64,000 nt of DNA from an uncultured Aquimarina sp. (GCA_947496555.1 CANMDH010000006.1:62001-126000); one strand, 5' to 3'; shown: positions 44,259 through 54,170, counted from the first letter of the stretch. Numbers and translations: made by a program. Notes: generated by a model from the letters alone, not told the origin.

Positions 44259-46472
44259 GTGTTGAAAAAATTTACAATCTTCCTATGGGTGTGGATTACA
44301 CCATTGCTTTCTTTTTCTCAAAATGAACAAGATTTTGAGAAAATTGACAGCCTGGATATGTTATTAATGACTTCTCAAAACCTGAGGGTCAAAAATAACA
44401 TGTACGAAGCCTTGGAGTTTGCATTTAAAGCAACCACTTATGCCCATGAGTTAAATCATAACCATTATCTGTCCCATTCTTATTTCATGATGGGGACCAT
44501 TCAGTACGAGATACTTGACTATGAAAATGCAAAGACACACTTGCTAAAGTCATTGGAATATAGCCAAAAAACCAAATCCAAAAAACTATTACCTTATATT
44601 TTACAAAGCCTGGCTAACATTTATTATGACGATAATCAGGATTTTGAAAATGCACTGATTTATTATAAAAAGGGTGTAGAATTAGGAAAGAAAATTAACC
44701 CTACCAATAATTACCAAATTGCATTACATAATCTTATTTGGACCTATATGGACCTTGATAGGTATCAAGACGCGGCACCTTATCTTAGAGAAGCCGATAG
44801 TATCGATACCGTAATTCCTGATAGCATTCAGATGGGTAAGAGCTCTCTATATCTTTTAAGAGCGCGAAATTATGCACATGCCGGCGATATTAGAAGTGCC
44901 GAAGAAAACTTTGAAAAAACGCTTAAAATACTTGATGACGAAGAAAAGTATTGGCTGAAAGGTAAAAGCTATTTCTACCAATACAGATCACAAATGTATC
45001 AAGATATCGGTGATTATTCTAAAGCCATTGCAGATCTAAAAAAACTTCGTGAAAGTGACCAAAAAGTCTTTGAAAATGCACGATTAAAAAATGAAGAAAT
45101 CACAAAAATAAGATTTAAAGTAGATGAATATGAACGCAGATTAGAGGCCTCAGAAAGAGAGAAAGTATTATTGCAAAATATTCAGAAGAATAATAAAATT
45201 ATCATCTATTTTTCTCTGGCAAGTCTTATATTATCTATAGGTGTAGTTTTCTTTTATTACCGGGGGTATCTATCTAAGAAAAAATCAAGCGAGATTTTAG
45301 CGTCTAAAAACCTAGAATTACGTGACGCCAAAATGCAAGCTGAAAAATTAAGTAAAATAAAATCACAATTCATCTCTACCATAAGTCACGAACTTAGAAC
45401 CCCTTTGTACGGTGTAATAGGAATCTCTTCACTTTTATTAGAAAACGAGAAGAAATCCAAAAGTGATAAAGAGCTTTTAACTTCTTTAAAATTTTCTGCT
45501 GATTATTTACTTAATTTGGTCAACAAAGTTTTGAAAATTAGTAAAATCGACTCCGAAAAGACGGATCTAATTAAAACTCCGACTAGTTTACTGTCTTTAT
45601 CAAAAAACATACTCCAAAGTTTTGAATATCCCTCATCTCAAAAGAAAAACGAGCTCGTATTAGAATACAATCACAACATTCCACCTCTACTAAGAATTGA
45701 TCATTTACGGGTGTCAGAAATCTTAATCAATTTAATAGGAAATGCAATAAAATTTACAGAAAAAGGAAAAATTTGGCTTCGCGTTCAACTACGATCCTTA
45801 GATGCTAAAAAAGCACGTGTTAGATTTGAAGTCGAAGATACCGGTATTGGTATACCCGAAGATCAAAAAGAGCACATATTTGAAGAATTTTCACAAGTTG
45901 GCAGTGTTTATGATAATAAACAAGGAACCGGCTTAGGGTTATCGATTGTAAAAAATTTACTGCAAACAATGGATAGTAAAATTCAATTCGAAAGTAGTAA
46001 AAATGTAGGCTCCAAGTTTTATTTTGACCTTGATTTAAATATTTGCGATCAAACAACCAATATCATTCGTGATCCATCCCAATCAGAATCAATTAACCCT
46101 CTAAATTCAAAGGTTCTTCTTGCAGAGGACAATAAAATCAATCAACTAGTTACCAAAAAACTATTAAACAAAATAGGTTGTGATTGCACTATTGCAGAAA
46201 ATGGATCAGAAGCCATTGAAATATTAAAAAAAGAAAAGTTTGATCTTATTTTAATGGATATAAACATGCCTGTTTTGGATGGTATGCAGGCAACTATAGA
46301 AATAAGAAAATTTGATTCCGAAATTCCTATTATTGCTCTAACAGCTTCAGAATTAAGCGAAGTCGAAGAAGACTGCAGAAAAGCTGGTATGAATGATCTA
46401 ATTAACAAACCTCTGAACAAAGTGGATCTTAGAAAGGCCATTCGCCAAAACTTAATAAAAAAAGACTCCTAA
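44259..46472 (+). CDS. Hybrid sensor histidine kinase with TPR sensor domain
   Basis: The 737-residue protein begins with GTG (or the next codon TTG) and a signal peptide (LLSFSQ). Residues about 30-270 are TPR repeats in the periplasm, followed by a coiled coil, a membrane helix (about 310-330), HisKA with phospho-acceptor His377 in ISHELRTPL, HATPase_c (NAIKFTEKGK, EDTGIGIPED, GTGLGLSI) and a receiver domain with Asp667 in LMDINMP and the conserved Lys in INKPLNK. It is a phosphorelay sensor without its own output domain; the partner is not encoded nearby. It splits the pbpC/alpha-2-macroglobulin pair. Confidence 0.92.
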   Translation: MLKKFTIFLWVWITPLLSFSQNEQDFEKIDSLDMLLMTSQNLRVKNNMYEALEFAFKATTYAHELNHNHYLSHSYFMMGTIQYEILDYENAKTHLLKSLEYSQKTKSKKLLPYILQSLANIYYDDNQDFENALIYYKKGVELGKKINPTNNYQIALHNLIWTYMDLDRYQDAAPYLREADSIDTVIPDSIQMGKSSLYLLRARNYAHAGDIRSAEENFEKTLKILDDEEKYWLKGKSYFYQYRSQMYQDIGDYSKAIADLKKLRESDQKVFENARLKNEEITKIRFKVDEYERRLEASEREKVLLQNIQKNNKIIIYFSLASLILSIGVVFFYYRGYLSKKKSSEILASKNLELRDAKMQAEKLSKIKSQFISTISHELRTPLYGVIGISSLLLENEKKSKSDKELLTSLKFSADYLLNLVNKVLKISKIDSEKTDLIKTPTSLLSLSKNILQSFEYPSSQKKNELVLEYNHNIPPLLRIDHLRVSEILINLIGNAIKFTEKGKIWLRVQLRSLDAKKARVRFEVEDTGIGIPEDQKEHIFEEFSQVGSVYDNKQGTGLGLSIVKNLLQTMDSKIQFESSKNVGSKFYFDLDLNICDQTTNIIRDPSQSESINPLNSKVLLAEDNKINQLVTKKLLNKIGCDCTIAENGSEAIEILKKEKFDLILMDINMPVLDGMQATIEIRKFDSEIPIIALTASELSEVEEDCRKAGMNDLINKPLNKVDLRKAIRQNLIKKDS

Positions 46473-46544
46473 GAATCTATCGATAAAAGGCTCCTAAAAG
46501 GAATACTCTTAATTTTTAATAAAATCCGAATCTAAAATTGATTC

Positions 46545-46818
46545 TTAATGTTGCACGGTTGGGAAAGGATCATAAAAATGGTGTAGTAATTTTTTCCATT
46601 CTTGATATTCTTCAGATTTTCTAAATCCAATTTCATGATCCTCTAGAGTTTCCCATGCTACAAGAAGTAAATATTTATTTTCTTCCTCCATACATTTAAG
46701 AACATCATGGCAGATATATCCTTTCATAGAAACAATTATCTTTTGTGCTTCGTTAAATACTTTTTCAAAATTCTTCGATTCCCCTGGTTTTATATTTAGG
46801 AGCTTGTTCTAGGATCAT
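46545..46818 (-). pseudogene. ABM-domain (antibiotic biosynthesis monooxygenase-like) gene with a frameshift
   Basis: The open frame from ATG 46727 encodes only the C-terminal part of a small dimeric alpha-beta-barrel protein (KYLLLVAWETLEDHEIGF, FRKSEEYQEWKKLLHHFYDP). The same frame continues upstream without a start as LNIKPGESKNFEKVFNEAQ, the usual N-terminal part of this family, until a TAG. The missing start, ATG 46818 (MILEQA), is in another frame; the two frames meet at about 46800 in the run GCTCCTAAAT. So the gene is broken by one small indel, unless the break is a sequencing error. Function of the intact form: a YgiN-like monooxygenase or quinol-related enzyme. Confidence 0.7.
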
Positions 46819-46845
46819 TATAAATACTAACTTTTAATAAAAAAC

Positions 46846-46876
46846 ACCTCCCTAACCCTCCTCAAGGAGGGAATCC
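46846..46876. repeat. Solo copy of the CCCTAA-stem palindrome family
   Basis: The unit CTCCCTAA is followed by a 7-bp stem CCCTCCT/AGGAGGG and AATCC. It has the same layout as the units at 33.83, 33.86, 52.55 and 53.06 kb with different, still paired stem bases. It lies just downstream of the alpha-2-macroglobulin gene. Confidence 0.6.
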
Positions 46877-46925
46877 GATAACTATACACTCTAAACTAAC
46901 TACTAACCACTAAAGAGACTACCCA

Positions 46926-49900
46926 CTACTTCACCACCTCAACCCATTTTCCTTGTGTACGTACCAAATAAGCATTATCATACATGGCTTCACACTGTAT
47001 TCCGGGTAAATAATATCTGCCCAAATAAGAAGCATTTAGTAAAATAGTCATTGTTTTACTTTCATTAGGTTTCAAATCAAAATAGAAATTCACTCGATCG
47101 TCCCGAATATCAGTATGTGTTACTTTATTGGCTCTAAACGACCCAAAATCTGTAAATCTTGTATTGACCACCTCCCATCCTGATGGGAAAATCTCACTAA
47201 GAGCAATATCTTTTACCTTGGTATCGGTAGCATTTGTAATGGTTACTTCGGCCACAAAATCGGTGCCTTGAGAGAGTTGACCCGGATTGATAATTTTACC
47301 ATCCCTATTTTTATAATCTACAATGGCTTTAAAATTGCTTCGGATCACTTTCTCCTGTCCAACAGGAAGTATTCCACTTGTAGCCAGTTGTACAAAAATG
47401 GTGTTATCCTTATTATTTTTCAGAACAAGTTTGTTGCTTTTCTGAATCGTCAATTCACCTGAAGTCGCCAGCGTTTTATTAGTATTTGAGGTTGCCGATT
47501 TGCCATTCAAGGTATAATTTACTTCGACTCCTTTTCCACCTACATAGGAAGCATATTTTGCCATAGCCATCAATGCATATGAAGTAGTTTGTGTGCTCAT
47601 CCATCTTTTGGATGACAATTCTTTGGCCAGATCCACCGCTAATTGCTGTGCTTTGGCTTTTTGATCCAAGGTGACCAGCGTTTCTAACGCCATCGCTCGA
47701 TTACGATTAGGAGAACCATAGGTATAATAATAGTTTCGCTGTTGTGTAAAGTTAATAGTAGCCGAATTCATTAGTTTTTCAGCCGCATTTTTTTGACCGA
47801 TTAATCCATATGCTGCCGCTAATCTAAATTTGGCATCGTTGGATAAGTTTGACGTCTCTCTTAATCGGTTCATCGATGCCATATCCGGGCTTTCGGCCAA
47901 TGCCAACGTATACAGACGATAGGCTTGGGCCAGATCATTACCGCCACTTCTCCAACGCTTGGCTTGTTGCTGCTGGTAATTAATCCAATTGCTTTTAAAA
48001 CCGATTGGTAATGCATATCCTTTTTTATTGGCTTCGAGCAAGAAATGACCTGCGTAGGTCGTTCCCCAATCATTAGGATTGCTGTATCCCGGCCAGTATG
48101 ACATTCCGCCAGTAGGTTGAATGTAACGTTTCAATTTATAAATAGCCGCCTCAACATTTCGTTGAATTTTATTTTGCTGCTCTGATGATAAATTGAAGAT
48201 ATCGGCCAAATATAATTGCGGGAAAGCCGCCGATGTGGTTTGCTCTACACAACCATGAGGAAACCGAATCAAATACTTCAGTCTGCTTTCAAAATTCATA
48301 GGAGGCAATGATGACATCTCGATAGTAGCACTATTACTTCCATCAATACCAAAAGCTGCAAAGTCAACTTCTTGTTGGCTGTTGGGCTCCAAAATGATCG
48401 AAGTCACCTCAGTTGTCATCGGATTGGGATTGATGATATCTATCGAAACTTTGTACGATGCTTTTTCTCCGCCACCACTGGCAACCACTTCAATATCTGT
48501 AATTGAAGCTCCTTCTAGAACTTCTATATCAAAATAAGCCATTTTTTCATCAGGTTGCGAAAACGAAAGACTCTTTTGGGTTTCCCCTAGTACCGTAAAC
48601 CCTTTGTTCGGTTTTAGGGTAACATTTACATTCTTTACTTTATTTTCCATTGCAAAAACAGTGACCGGAATGGTTACTTTTTCACCAGGAGTTATTTTAC
48701 GAGGAATTGAGGTAATCACCATTAATGGTTTGCGCACCGGGGTGGTTTTATCTGCGCTTCCATAGGCAGCATTATTAGCATCTGAAGCAACAATCATTGT
48801 TCTTACTGACCCCACATATTTTGGAATTTTGATCTGGTGCGATCGAGTTTCTCCTTGTTTTAATTCAAACGGCCCTTGATATACTACCATGGGTTTAAAA
48901 CGGTTGGCTTTTTTGGATTTGCTTCCACCAGCTTCAGCATCACCACCAATACTAAATACCTGGTTGATACTTCCGCCGTAGGCGCCAATCACATCATCAT
49001 AAATATCCCATGTTTTTACCCCTAATGCTTCGCGAGCATAAAATGTACTCCATGGATTCGGGGTTTTAAAGCGCGTAAGATCCAGCAGACCTTCATCTAC
49101 AATTGCTATCGAATATGTCATTGGCTTTCCTTTGGTTTCTCCTACCTTAACCGTTATAGTTTCTTCGGGGCGCAACACATCGGGCATAGTGAGTTTTGGT
49201 TGCACCTTTGTATTTGGATCTTCTACAGAAATTGGAACAACTCCATACAGTCTAATTGGCAAATCATTTGCCGTTGAAGCATGCGGTTGCAATAAGGTAA
49301 TATGTATATAAACGTTGGGTGTATAAAGATCTTCGATGGGTAGCTCGAATTTGGTCTCATCTTTTTGTGGTGTTACCCATTGTGACGACAGTACTTCGGT
49401 ACCATTTTCTACAGTGACCAGCGCTCTACCACCTTCGCTTGATGGAAAGGTGACAATAGCTTTTTCGCCAACATTGTACGTCTTTTTATCGGTAGAAAAA
49501 ATCAACATGGTAGCTGCCGAAGGGTCATTTTTTCGAGATTTTCCTGCCCAGCCCGGCCAGTCGATATACATGGTTTTACCAGTTGCATGGCCACCATTGG
49601 GATCGACCACTCGTACCAGATACCTGCCCCATTCGGGATATTTTAATTCAAAATTGAAATTGGCTTTACCACTACCATTTGTAGTTACTTTTGTATTGAA
49701 TATTTCTTTACGGTATGATCCACGATTATACGATGACAGATTATCTGCTGAAGTATCCCACCACCATCGCCAATCGACTTTGTAAATAAATACTTCAAGG
49801 TCTTTCACAGCTTTTGGGTTTCCTTTTTCATCTACAGAAACTACCTCAAAACTGTGTTTAGTGTCGGTGAGCAACATACCACGTGCTTTGTCTCCTTTTG

Positions 49901-52451
49901 GAACATTAAGTCCGATATAGCTGCTGTACGGAGAATATTCTTTTGAAACCACATCGGTACTGAAATCGCCTCCGTTTTCATATACTTTGGTAATAAAAGA
50001 TGCCTTGAGCATCCCGGCGGCTTTGTTTTGCAGTTTTGGTTTTATGCTGAAGGAAGCTTTCCCTTCACCAGAAATTTTTCCTTTGAAAACTTCTTGCTCT
50101 TCGGTTCCAAAACGTCGTGTTGGATCATCAAAAACATAACCCGGGAAGGTTTTAAAAGTAGTTTTGGTTGGTGTAAAACGAACATTGATATCTGCTTTAA
50201 GATTTCGCGCTACGGCACCATGCAACCAAAGTGCTTCAAGATTTCCTTTTATACTCTTATTGGCAGCAAGCACCTCATCTTCAAAGGTTGTTTTGATTTT
50301 GAGACGATTTGGTTTTATGGTTTCTATCTTTAATGATTTGGTAAAATTGGCTCCTCCTACAATTACTTTGGCTTGCCAATTTCCGGTAGGAGCATCATCG
50401 GGGGTGTTTACAATAAACTTGTAGAAATTATTAACCCCATTGGTTTTGGTTTCCTGATGTGTCACTTTCCCATATGGGTCTCTAAGTTCGAATTTTACAG
50501 GATGGCTTTTAGGAAGTTTATTAGCATTGTCATTTAACATAAAAGATAAAAACAAAGTATCTCCCGGTCGCCAGACACCACGTTCCCCATAAATAAACCC
50601 TTTGATCCCTTTTTGAAGTCTCACTCCTGAAACATCGAACTTGCTTACCGACAGCGCATTTCCATCATTCAGTTTTACATAGGTTTGTTGTTTTCCAGAT
50701 CTTACAATAGCAAAATAAGCAGGACGATCCGCATCAAAGCCTGTCATCCCCTGGGCATCGGTAGTTGCTACACCCATTTCTTGTTGTTGATAATTGTAGA
50801 ATGTAACTTTTGTATTAGGCACTGGACTCGTGGTAACGATATCATTTACAGTGATCATGTACGAATGGTTAAGTCCCTTTTTGACCACCACTCCAAGATT
50901 CGAAGCTAATATGTTTGCACCTACTTTGCGATCTCTGAAATAAGAATTACTACATGGATTATCACGTTCTTGCCAATTATAACCGTAGTAATCTTCATAA
51001 TAATACTGCGAAGTATCCCAAAAACTTGATTCCTCTTCTTCGTCATAATTTTCTACCAACTCATCAATCGAAGTATCATCTGTCTTTTGTCCATCGCATT
51101 TGTATAAGGAATATGTTTTTTGGTAGTTAAGTTCTATTCGATAAATTGCTCCCGGATCAGGAGAAATTAATGCTGCAAGGTCAATAGAAAATGCATTCCA
51201 CTTACTTAAATTTAAGGATGCATTTTCTTGTAGGTTGATAAGTTTTTTGGCAACTGGTCGTGCCACGCTTCTCAAATTTCCGTAGCCATCAAGCTTATTA
51301 TTTTGTAAAAACTGCAGTACATTATCTTCAAAAACCTTAATTACCTGAACTTCTACGGCGCGAAGGTTGATCGCTTCAAAATTGAATTTCAAGTTATCTG
51401 AAGTTGGCAAAATAACTCCACTTTGCAATAATCTAACTTCTGGTTTTGGTTGTTGAAATGATATATTTTCAGAATATGTATTTTTCAACTTATAATTATC
51501 ATCACTTTGAATGCCTTCAAAAACAGTTACTCCCAGGGTTCCTTTTAATTCTTTTTTGGGATACACTTTTAACACATTTCCGTTAACTGTATACTTTAAA
51601 TTATTAGCCCCAGAAATGCTCACTAAACCATTAAAGTTTTGACTTTTTTTAAGCGGATCTGAAAAGTTAATCTCTACATATTGATTATCTACATTGGCCA
51701 CCGAAATACTAATCACCGAAAAGTTATTTTTACCCGGAATCGCTAATATTCCTTCACCTTCGGTATCAATATCATAAGATTTACCAGACCATTTGATCTC
51801 AACTTCAGAATCCTCGTCAAAACGTTGAATACTATCGATTCTGAAACTAAATTGACGGCTTTTATCGATTGATTCGCTAAATTTTACAGATATTTCTTTT
51901 CCTTTTTGGGTAGCAGTAATTAATTTTTTTGCAGTTTCTAATTGCAATTGATCCGCAGCTGTTAATGTCCCGTCAATGTATTGCCATTCTTTATTATACG
52001 ATTGAAGGTTATCTGTGATCACCGAAAATTGTTGCTTCAACGTTTTTACACTGAACACAAAATCTTCATCGAGATCCTCTTGTAGGTCCTTAACCAAATC
52101 CTCAAGATCGAGCGTAAATGTATATTGGGTATCCTGATCGAATTTTTCTTCAGGCTGAAAGGAAATCGTACGATTGTTTATCGCCACTACTTTTCCTTTT
52201 ATGCTAGGAGATACCTTTAATAACTTTTTTGAAAGTTCCTGGTTATCATCCCAGCCTTCTACCGGAGTTTGTAAAACAACATACACATTATCCAGCACCG
52301 AAATTACTCCTGTAGACACATCAGAAATATAATCCCGATACTTATTGAGTTCAGAAGCATTGGCTTCGGCGATGGCTTGTGCATCTTTTTTCTTACATGA
52401 GAAAACCAGGGTTACCAAAAGTAACGTGCAGAGAATTCGAGAGAATCGCAT
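46926..52451 (-). CDS. Bacterial alpha-2-macroglobulin family lipoprotein
   Basis: The 1841-residue protein has a lipoprotein signal with Cys19 (LVTLVFSC) and a long chain of macroglobulin beta domains (MG domains, including VWRPGDTLFLSFML). The thioester motif Cys-Val-Glu-Gln is intact at Cys1401 in PHGCVEQTTSA, followed by the alpha-helical toroid (about 1400-1700) and a receptor-binding-like end. Bacterial A2M traps foreign proteases in the periplasm and works with PBP1C, which repairs the wall. pbpC is downstream on the same strand but separated by the kinase and the ABM relic. Confidence 0.92.
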   Translation of the reverse strand: MRFSRILCTLLLVTLVFSCKKKDAQAIAEANASELNKYRDYISDVSTGVISVLDNVYVVLQTPVEGWDDNQELSKKLLKVSPSIKGKVVAINNRTISFQPEEKFDQDTQYTFTLDLEDLVKDLQEDLDEDFVFSVKTLKQQFSVITDNLQSYNKEWQYIDGTLTAADQLQLETAKKLITATQKGKEISVKFSESIDKSRQFSFRIDSIQRFDEDSEVEIKWSGKSYDIDTEGEGILAIPGKNNFSVISISVANVDNQYVEINFSDPLKKSQNFNGLVSISGANNLKYTVNGNVLKVYPKKELKGTLGVTVFEGIQSDDNYKLKNTYSENISFQQPKPEVRLLQSGVILPTSDNLKFNFEAINLRAVEVQVIKVFEDNVLQFLQNNKLDGYGNLRSVARPVAKKLINLQENASLNLSKWNAFSIDLAALISPDPGAIYRIELNYQKTYSLYKCDGQKTDDTSIDELVENYDEEEESSFWDTSQYYYEDYYGYNWQERDNPCSNSYFRDRKVGANILASNLGVVVKKGLNHSYMITVNDIVTTSPVPNTKVTFYNYQQQEMGVATTDAQGMTGFDADRPAYFAIVRSGKQQTYVKLNDGNALSVSKFDVSGVRLQKGIKGFIYGERGVWRPGDTLFLSFMLNDNANKLPKSHPVKFELRDPYGKVTHQETKTNGVNNFYKFIVNTPDDAPTGNWQAKVIVGGANFTKSLKIETIKPNRLKIKTTFEDEVLAANKSIKGNLEALWLHGAVARNLKADINVRFTPTKTTFKTFPGYVFDDPTRRFGTEEQEVFKGKISGEGKASFSIKPKLQNKAAGMLKASFITKVYENGGDFSTDVVSKEYSPYSSYIGLNVPKGDKARGMLLTDTKHSFEVVSVDEKGNPKAVKDLEVFIYKVDWRWWWDTSADNLSSYNRGSYRKEIFNTKVTTNGSGKANFNFELKYPEWGRYLVRVVDPNGGHATGKTMYIDWPGWAGKSRKNDPSAATMLIFSTDKKTYNVGEKAIVTFPSSEGGRALVTVENGTEVLSSQWVTPQKDETKFELPIEDLYTPNVYIHITLLQPHASTANDLPIRLYGVVPISVEDPNTKVQPKLTMPDVLRPEETITVKVGETKGKPMTYSIAIVDEGLLDLTRFKTPNPWSTFYAREALGVKTWDIYDDVIGAYGGSINQVFSIGGDAEAGGSKSKKANRFKPMVVYQGPFELKQGETRSHQIKIPKYVGSVRTMIVASDANNAAYGSADKTTPVRKPLMVITSIPRKITPGEKVTIPVTVFAMENKVKNVNVTLKPNKGFTVLGETQKSLSFSQPDEKMAYFDIEVLEGASITDIEVVASGGGEKASYKVSIDIINPNPMTTEVTSIILEPNSQQEVDFAAFGIDGSNSATIEMSSLPPMNFESRLKYLIRFPHGCVEQTTSAAFPQLYLADIFNLSSEQQNKIQRNVEAAIYKLKRYIQPTGGMSYWPGYSNPNDWGTTYAGHFLLEANKKGYALPIGFKSNWINYQQQQAKRWRSGGNDLAQAYRLYTLALAESPDMASMNRLRETSNLSNDAKFRLAAAYGLIGQKNAAEKLMNSATINFTQQRNYYYTYGSPNRNRAMALETLVTLDQKAKAQQLAVDLAKELSSKRWMSTQTTSYALMAMAKYASYVGGKGVEVNYTLNGKSATSNTNKTLATSGELTIQKSNKLVLKNNKDNTIFVQLATSGILPVGQEKVIRSNFKAIVDYKNRDGKIINPGQLSQGTDFVAEVTITNATDTKVKDIALSEIFPSGWEVVNTRFTDFGSFRANKVTHTDIRDDRVNFYFDLKPNESKTMTILLNASYLGRYYLPGIQCEAMYDNAYLVRTQGKWVEVVK

Positions 52452-52549
52452 ATAATAGAAAGGATTTAGTTGACTTTATAAATGTAAGGTATTTTATAAT
52501 TCATAACCTATTGAAAATAGGGAAATTTGGAATGAATTTTTGTAATTAC

Positions 52550-52579
52550 ATCCCCCTACCCCCCTTCAAAGGGGGAATT
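52550..52579. repeat. Palindromic repeat left of the DUF559 gene
   Basis: The unit reads CCCCCTAC, a 7-bp stem CCCCCTT/AAGGGGG (52560-52566 with 52569-52575) and AATT. It is the plus-strand partner of the inverted copy at 53061-53095; the two bracket the DUF559 gene. Confidence 0.65.
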
Positions 52580-52627
52580 AAATCAACCAAAAAATATACT
52601 CTCGTTGAGTAATTATAATTTCAAAGT

Positions 52628-52999
52628 TTATTCAACTAATTCTTTAATTCTGAATTCAATAGCCATTAGGACTTCTTGAATTTCAGATTTTACCTCCTGA
52701 TTTGTAAACCTTAAAAAAGTAACACCATACTTTTCTATCTCTCCTTGCCTTTTTGCATCATAAAGAAATTGATGATCATGAGATCCCCCATCAATTTCAA
52801 TAGCCAAACCAATTTCATGACAATAAAAATCTACAATATACTTTAACATAGGTACCTGCCTATGAAATTGAACACCTAAAACATTGTTTTTTATGCTTTG
52901 CCAAAGTATAACCTCTGGAAGCGTAGTATTTTTTCTAAGTATTCTGGCTTTAACTTTTAACTCTGGATTGTACGGAATTATGACATTTCTTTTTGACAT
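52628..52999 (-). CDS. DUF559 (Vsr-like endonuclease fold) protein
   Basis: The 123-residue protein matches DUF559 endonuclease-domain proteins, related to the very-short-patch repair nuclease fold. The core is VDFYCHEIGLAIEIDGGSHD with Asp and Glu-x-Asp metal-site residues, then DAKRQGEIEKYGVTFLRFTNQEV. The N-terminal ARILRKNTTLPEVILWQSIKN is the family's conserved helix. It has no partner methylase here. Both flanks carry inverted copies of one palindromic repeat, which suggests that the gene and the repeats travel together. Confidence 0.88.
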   Translation of the reverse strand: MSKRNVIIPYNPELKVKARILRKNTTLPEVILWQSIKNNVLGVQFHRQVPMLKYIVDFYCHEIGLAIEIDGGSHDHQFLYDAKRQGEIEKYGVTFLRFTNQEVKSEIQEVLMAIEFRIKELVE

Positions 53000-53060
53000 G
53001 TTCTATTTATAAACAAAAAATCTGTCCCTTAAAGAGATATATTTATTTTAAATGAAATCG

Positions 53061-53095
53061 AAATATCCCCTTGAGGGGATTATAGGGGTGTTAAT
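53061..53095. repeat. Palindromic repeat right of the DUF559 gene (inverted copy)
   Basis: On the minus strand the unit reads ACACCCCTATA, a 7-bp stem ATCCCCT/AGGGGAT and ATTT, the same layout as the copy at 52550-52579 but opposite in orientation. The stem is on the plus strand at 53065-53080. Confidence 0.6.
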
Positions 53096-53099
53096 TTCT

Positions 53100-54170
53100 C
53101 TATTCCTTATAAATTCCAATAGTCAATTCTCCATCGGCATTCATTGTAGCTCGATACATTCCCGCGGTATTAAACTCCATAGAAACATTTCCTTGATTAT
53201 CGATCGCTACGATACCTCCGGTACCACCTAGTTTGGTAAGTTTCTTTTGAATTACCTCTCTTGAAGCTTCTTTTAAAGAAAGCCCTTTATATTCCATCAT
53301 AGCAGAAATATCATGTGCTACCATTCCTCTAATGAAATATTCTCCCCAACCCGTACTTGATACCCCACATGTGGCATTATTGGCATAGGTTCCTGCTCCT
53401 ATTATTGGGGAATCTCCTATTCTGTTCCATTTTTTATTTGTCATTCCTCCGGTAGAAGTTCCAGCAGCAATATTGCCGTGTTTGTCTAAAGCAGCACAAC
53501 CTACGGTCCCGAATTTGGAATCTTTGATAATAGGATCATAAAATGAAGTAGCACTTTTGGCATCGGGATGATTCGGTGCTTTTTTTACCTTTTGCAAAGC
53601 CTTCATACGATTTTCTGTGTGGAAATACTTTGGATCAACAATTTCTAATCCTCTTTCGGTAGCAAATTGCGCTGCTCCTTTTCCAGAAAGCATCACATGG
53701 GGTGAGTTAAGCATAACCTCTCTGGCCAAATTGATTGGATTTTTTACCGTTTTAACTCCTGCCACCGCTCCGGCATTAAGGTTGCTTCCATCCATAATTG
53801 ATGCATCTAACTCGTTGGTACCTTCATTGGTAAATACGGCTCCTTTTCCGGCATTAAAGAGGGGAGAATCTTCGAGCACATTAATTGTTTTTTCTACAGC
53901 CTCGAGACTGGTGCCACCATTTTTAAGAATAGTATGTCCCACTTTAATCGCTTCTTCAAGTTTGGACTTGTATGCTGCTTCCTTTTCGGGAGTCATATTT
54001 TCTTTCAGGATGGTTCCTGCTCCACCATGAATTACAATACCAAAGGTATTTACTTGTTTTTGAACCTCTTCGGTTGTAGTATCTACTGCCGAAGCTTCTG
54101 ATGTTTCTTTTGGTTGTTCTTTACATGCAAAAAACAATGTAAAGCTTAAAAATATTAGTATTCGTTTCAT
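53100..54170 (-). CDS. Isoaspartyl peptidase/L-asparaginase (Ntn hydrolase), lipoprotein
   Basis: The 356-residue protein is a plant-type asparaginase that autocleaves before the nucleophile Thr222 (SKFGTVGCAALD). Further active-site segments are GNIAAGTSTGGMTNKKWNRIGD and GVSSTGWGE. It has a lipoprotein signal with Cys16 (LFFACK), so it acts in the periplasm, where it would cleave isoaspartyl dipeptides or asparagine. Its 5' end (ATGAAACGAA with flank) is duplicated at the 3' end of the TIR gene upstream. Confidence 0.93.
   Translation of the reverse strand: MKRILIFLSFTLFFACKEQPKETSEASAVDTTTEEVQKQVNTFGIVIHGGAGTILKENMTPEKEAAYKSKLEEAIKVGHTILKNGGTSLEAVEKTINVLEDSPLFNAGKGAVFTNEGTNELDASIMDGSNLNAGAVAGVKTVKNPINLAREVMLNSPHVMLSGKGAAQFATERGLEIVDPKYFHTENRMKALQKVKKAPNHPDAKSATSFYDPIIKDSKFGTVGCAALDKHGNIAAGTSTGGMTNKKWNRIGDSPIIGAGTYANNATCGVSSTGWGEYFIRGMVAHDISAMMEYKGLSLKEASREVIQKKLTKLGGTGGIVAIDNQGNVSMEFNTAGMYRATMNADGELTIGIYKE

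Noticed and set aside
49336-49785. A 149-codon plus-strand frame within the alpha-2-macroglobulin gene
   Set aside because: It is an antisense shadow in a long real gene with no promoter, signal peptide or recognisable motif.
53617-54030. A 137-codon frame antisense to the asparaginase gene
   Set aside because: It lies wholly within the well-supported Ntn-hydrolase gene and has shadow-like composition.
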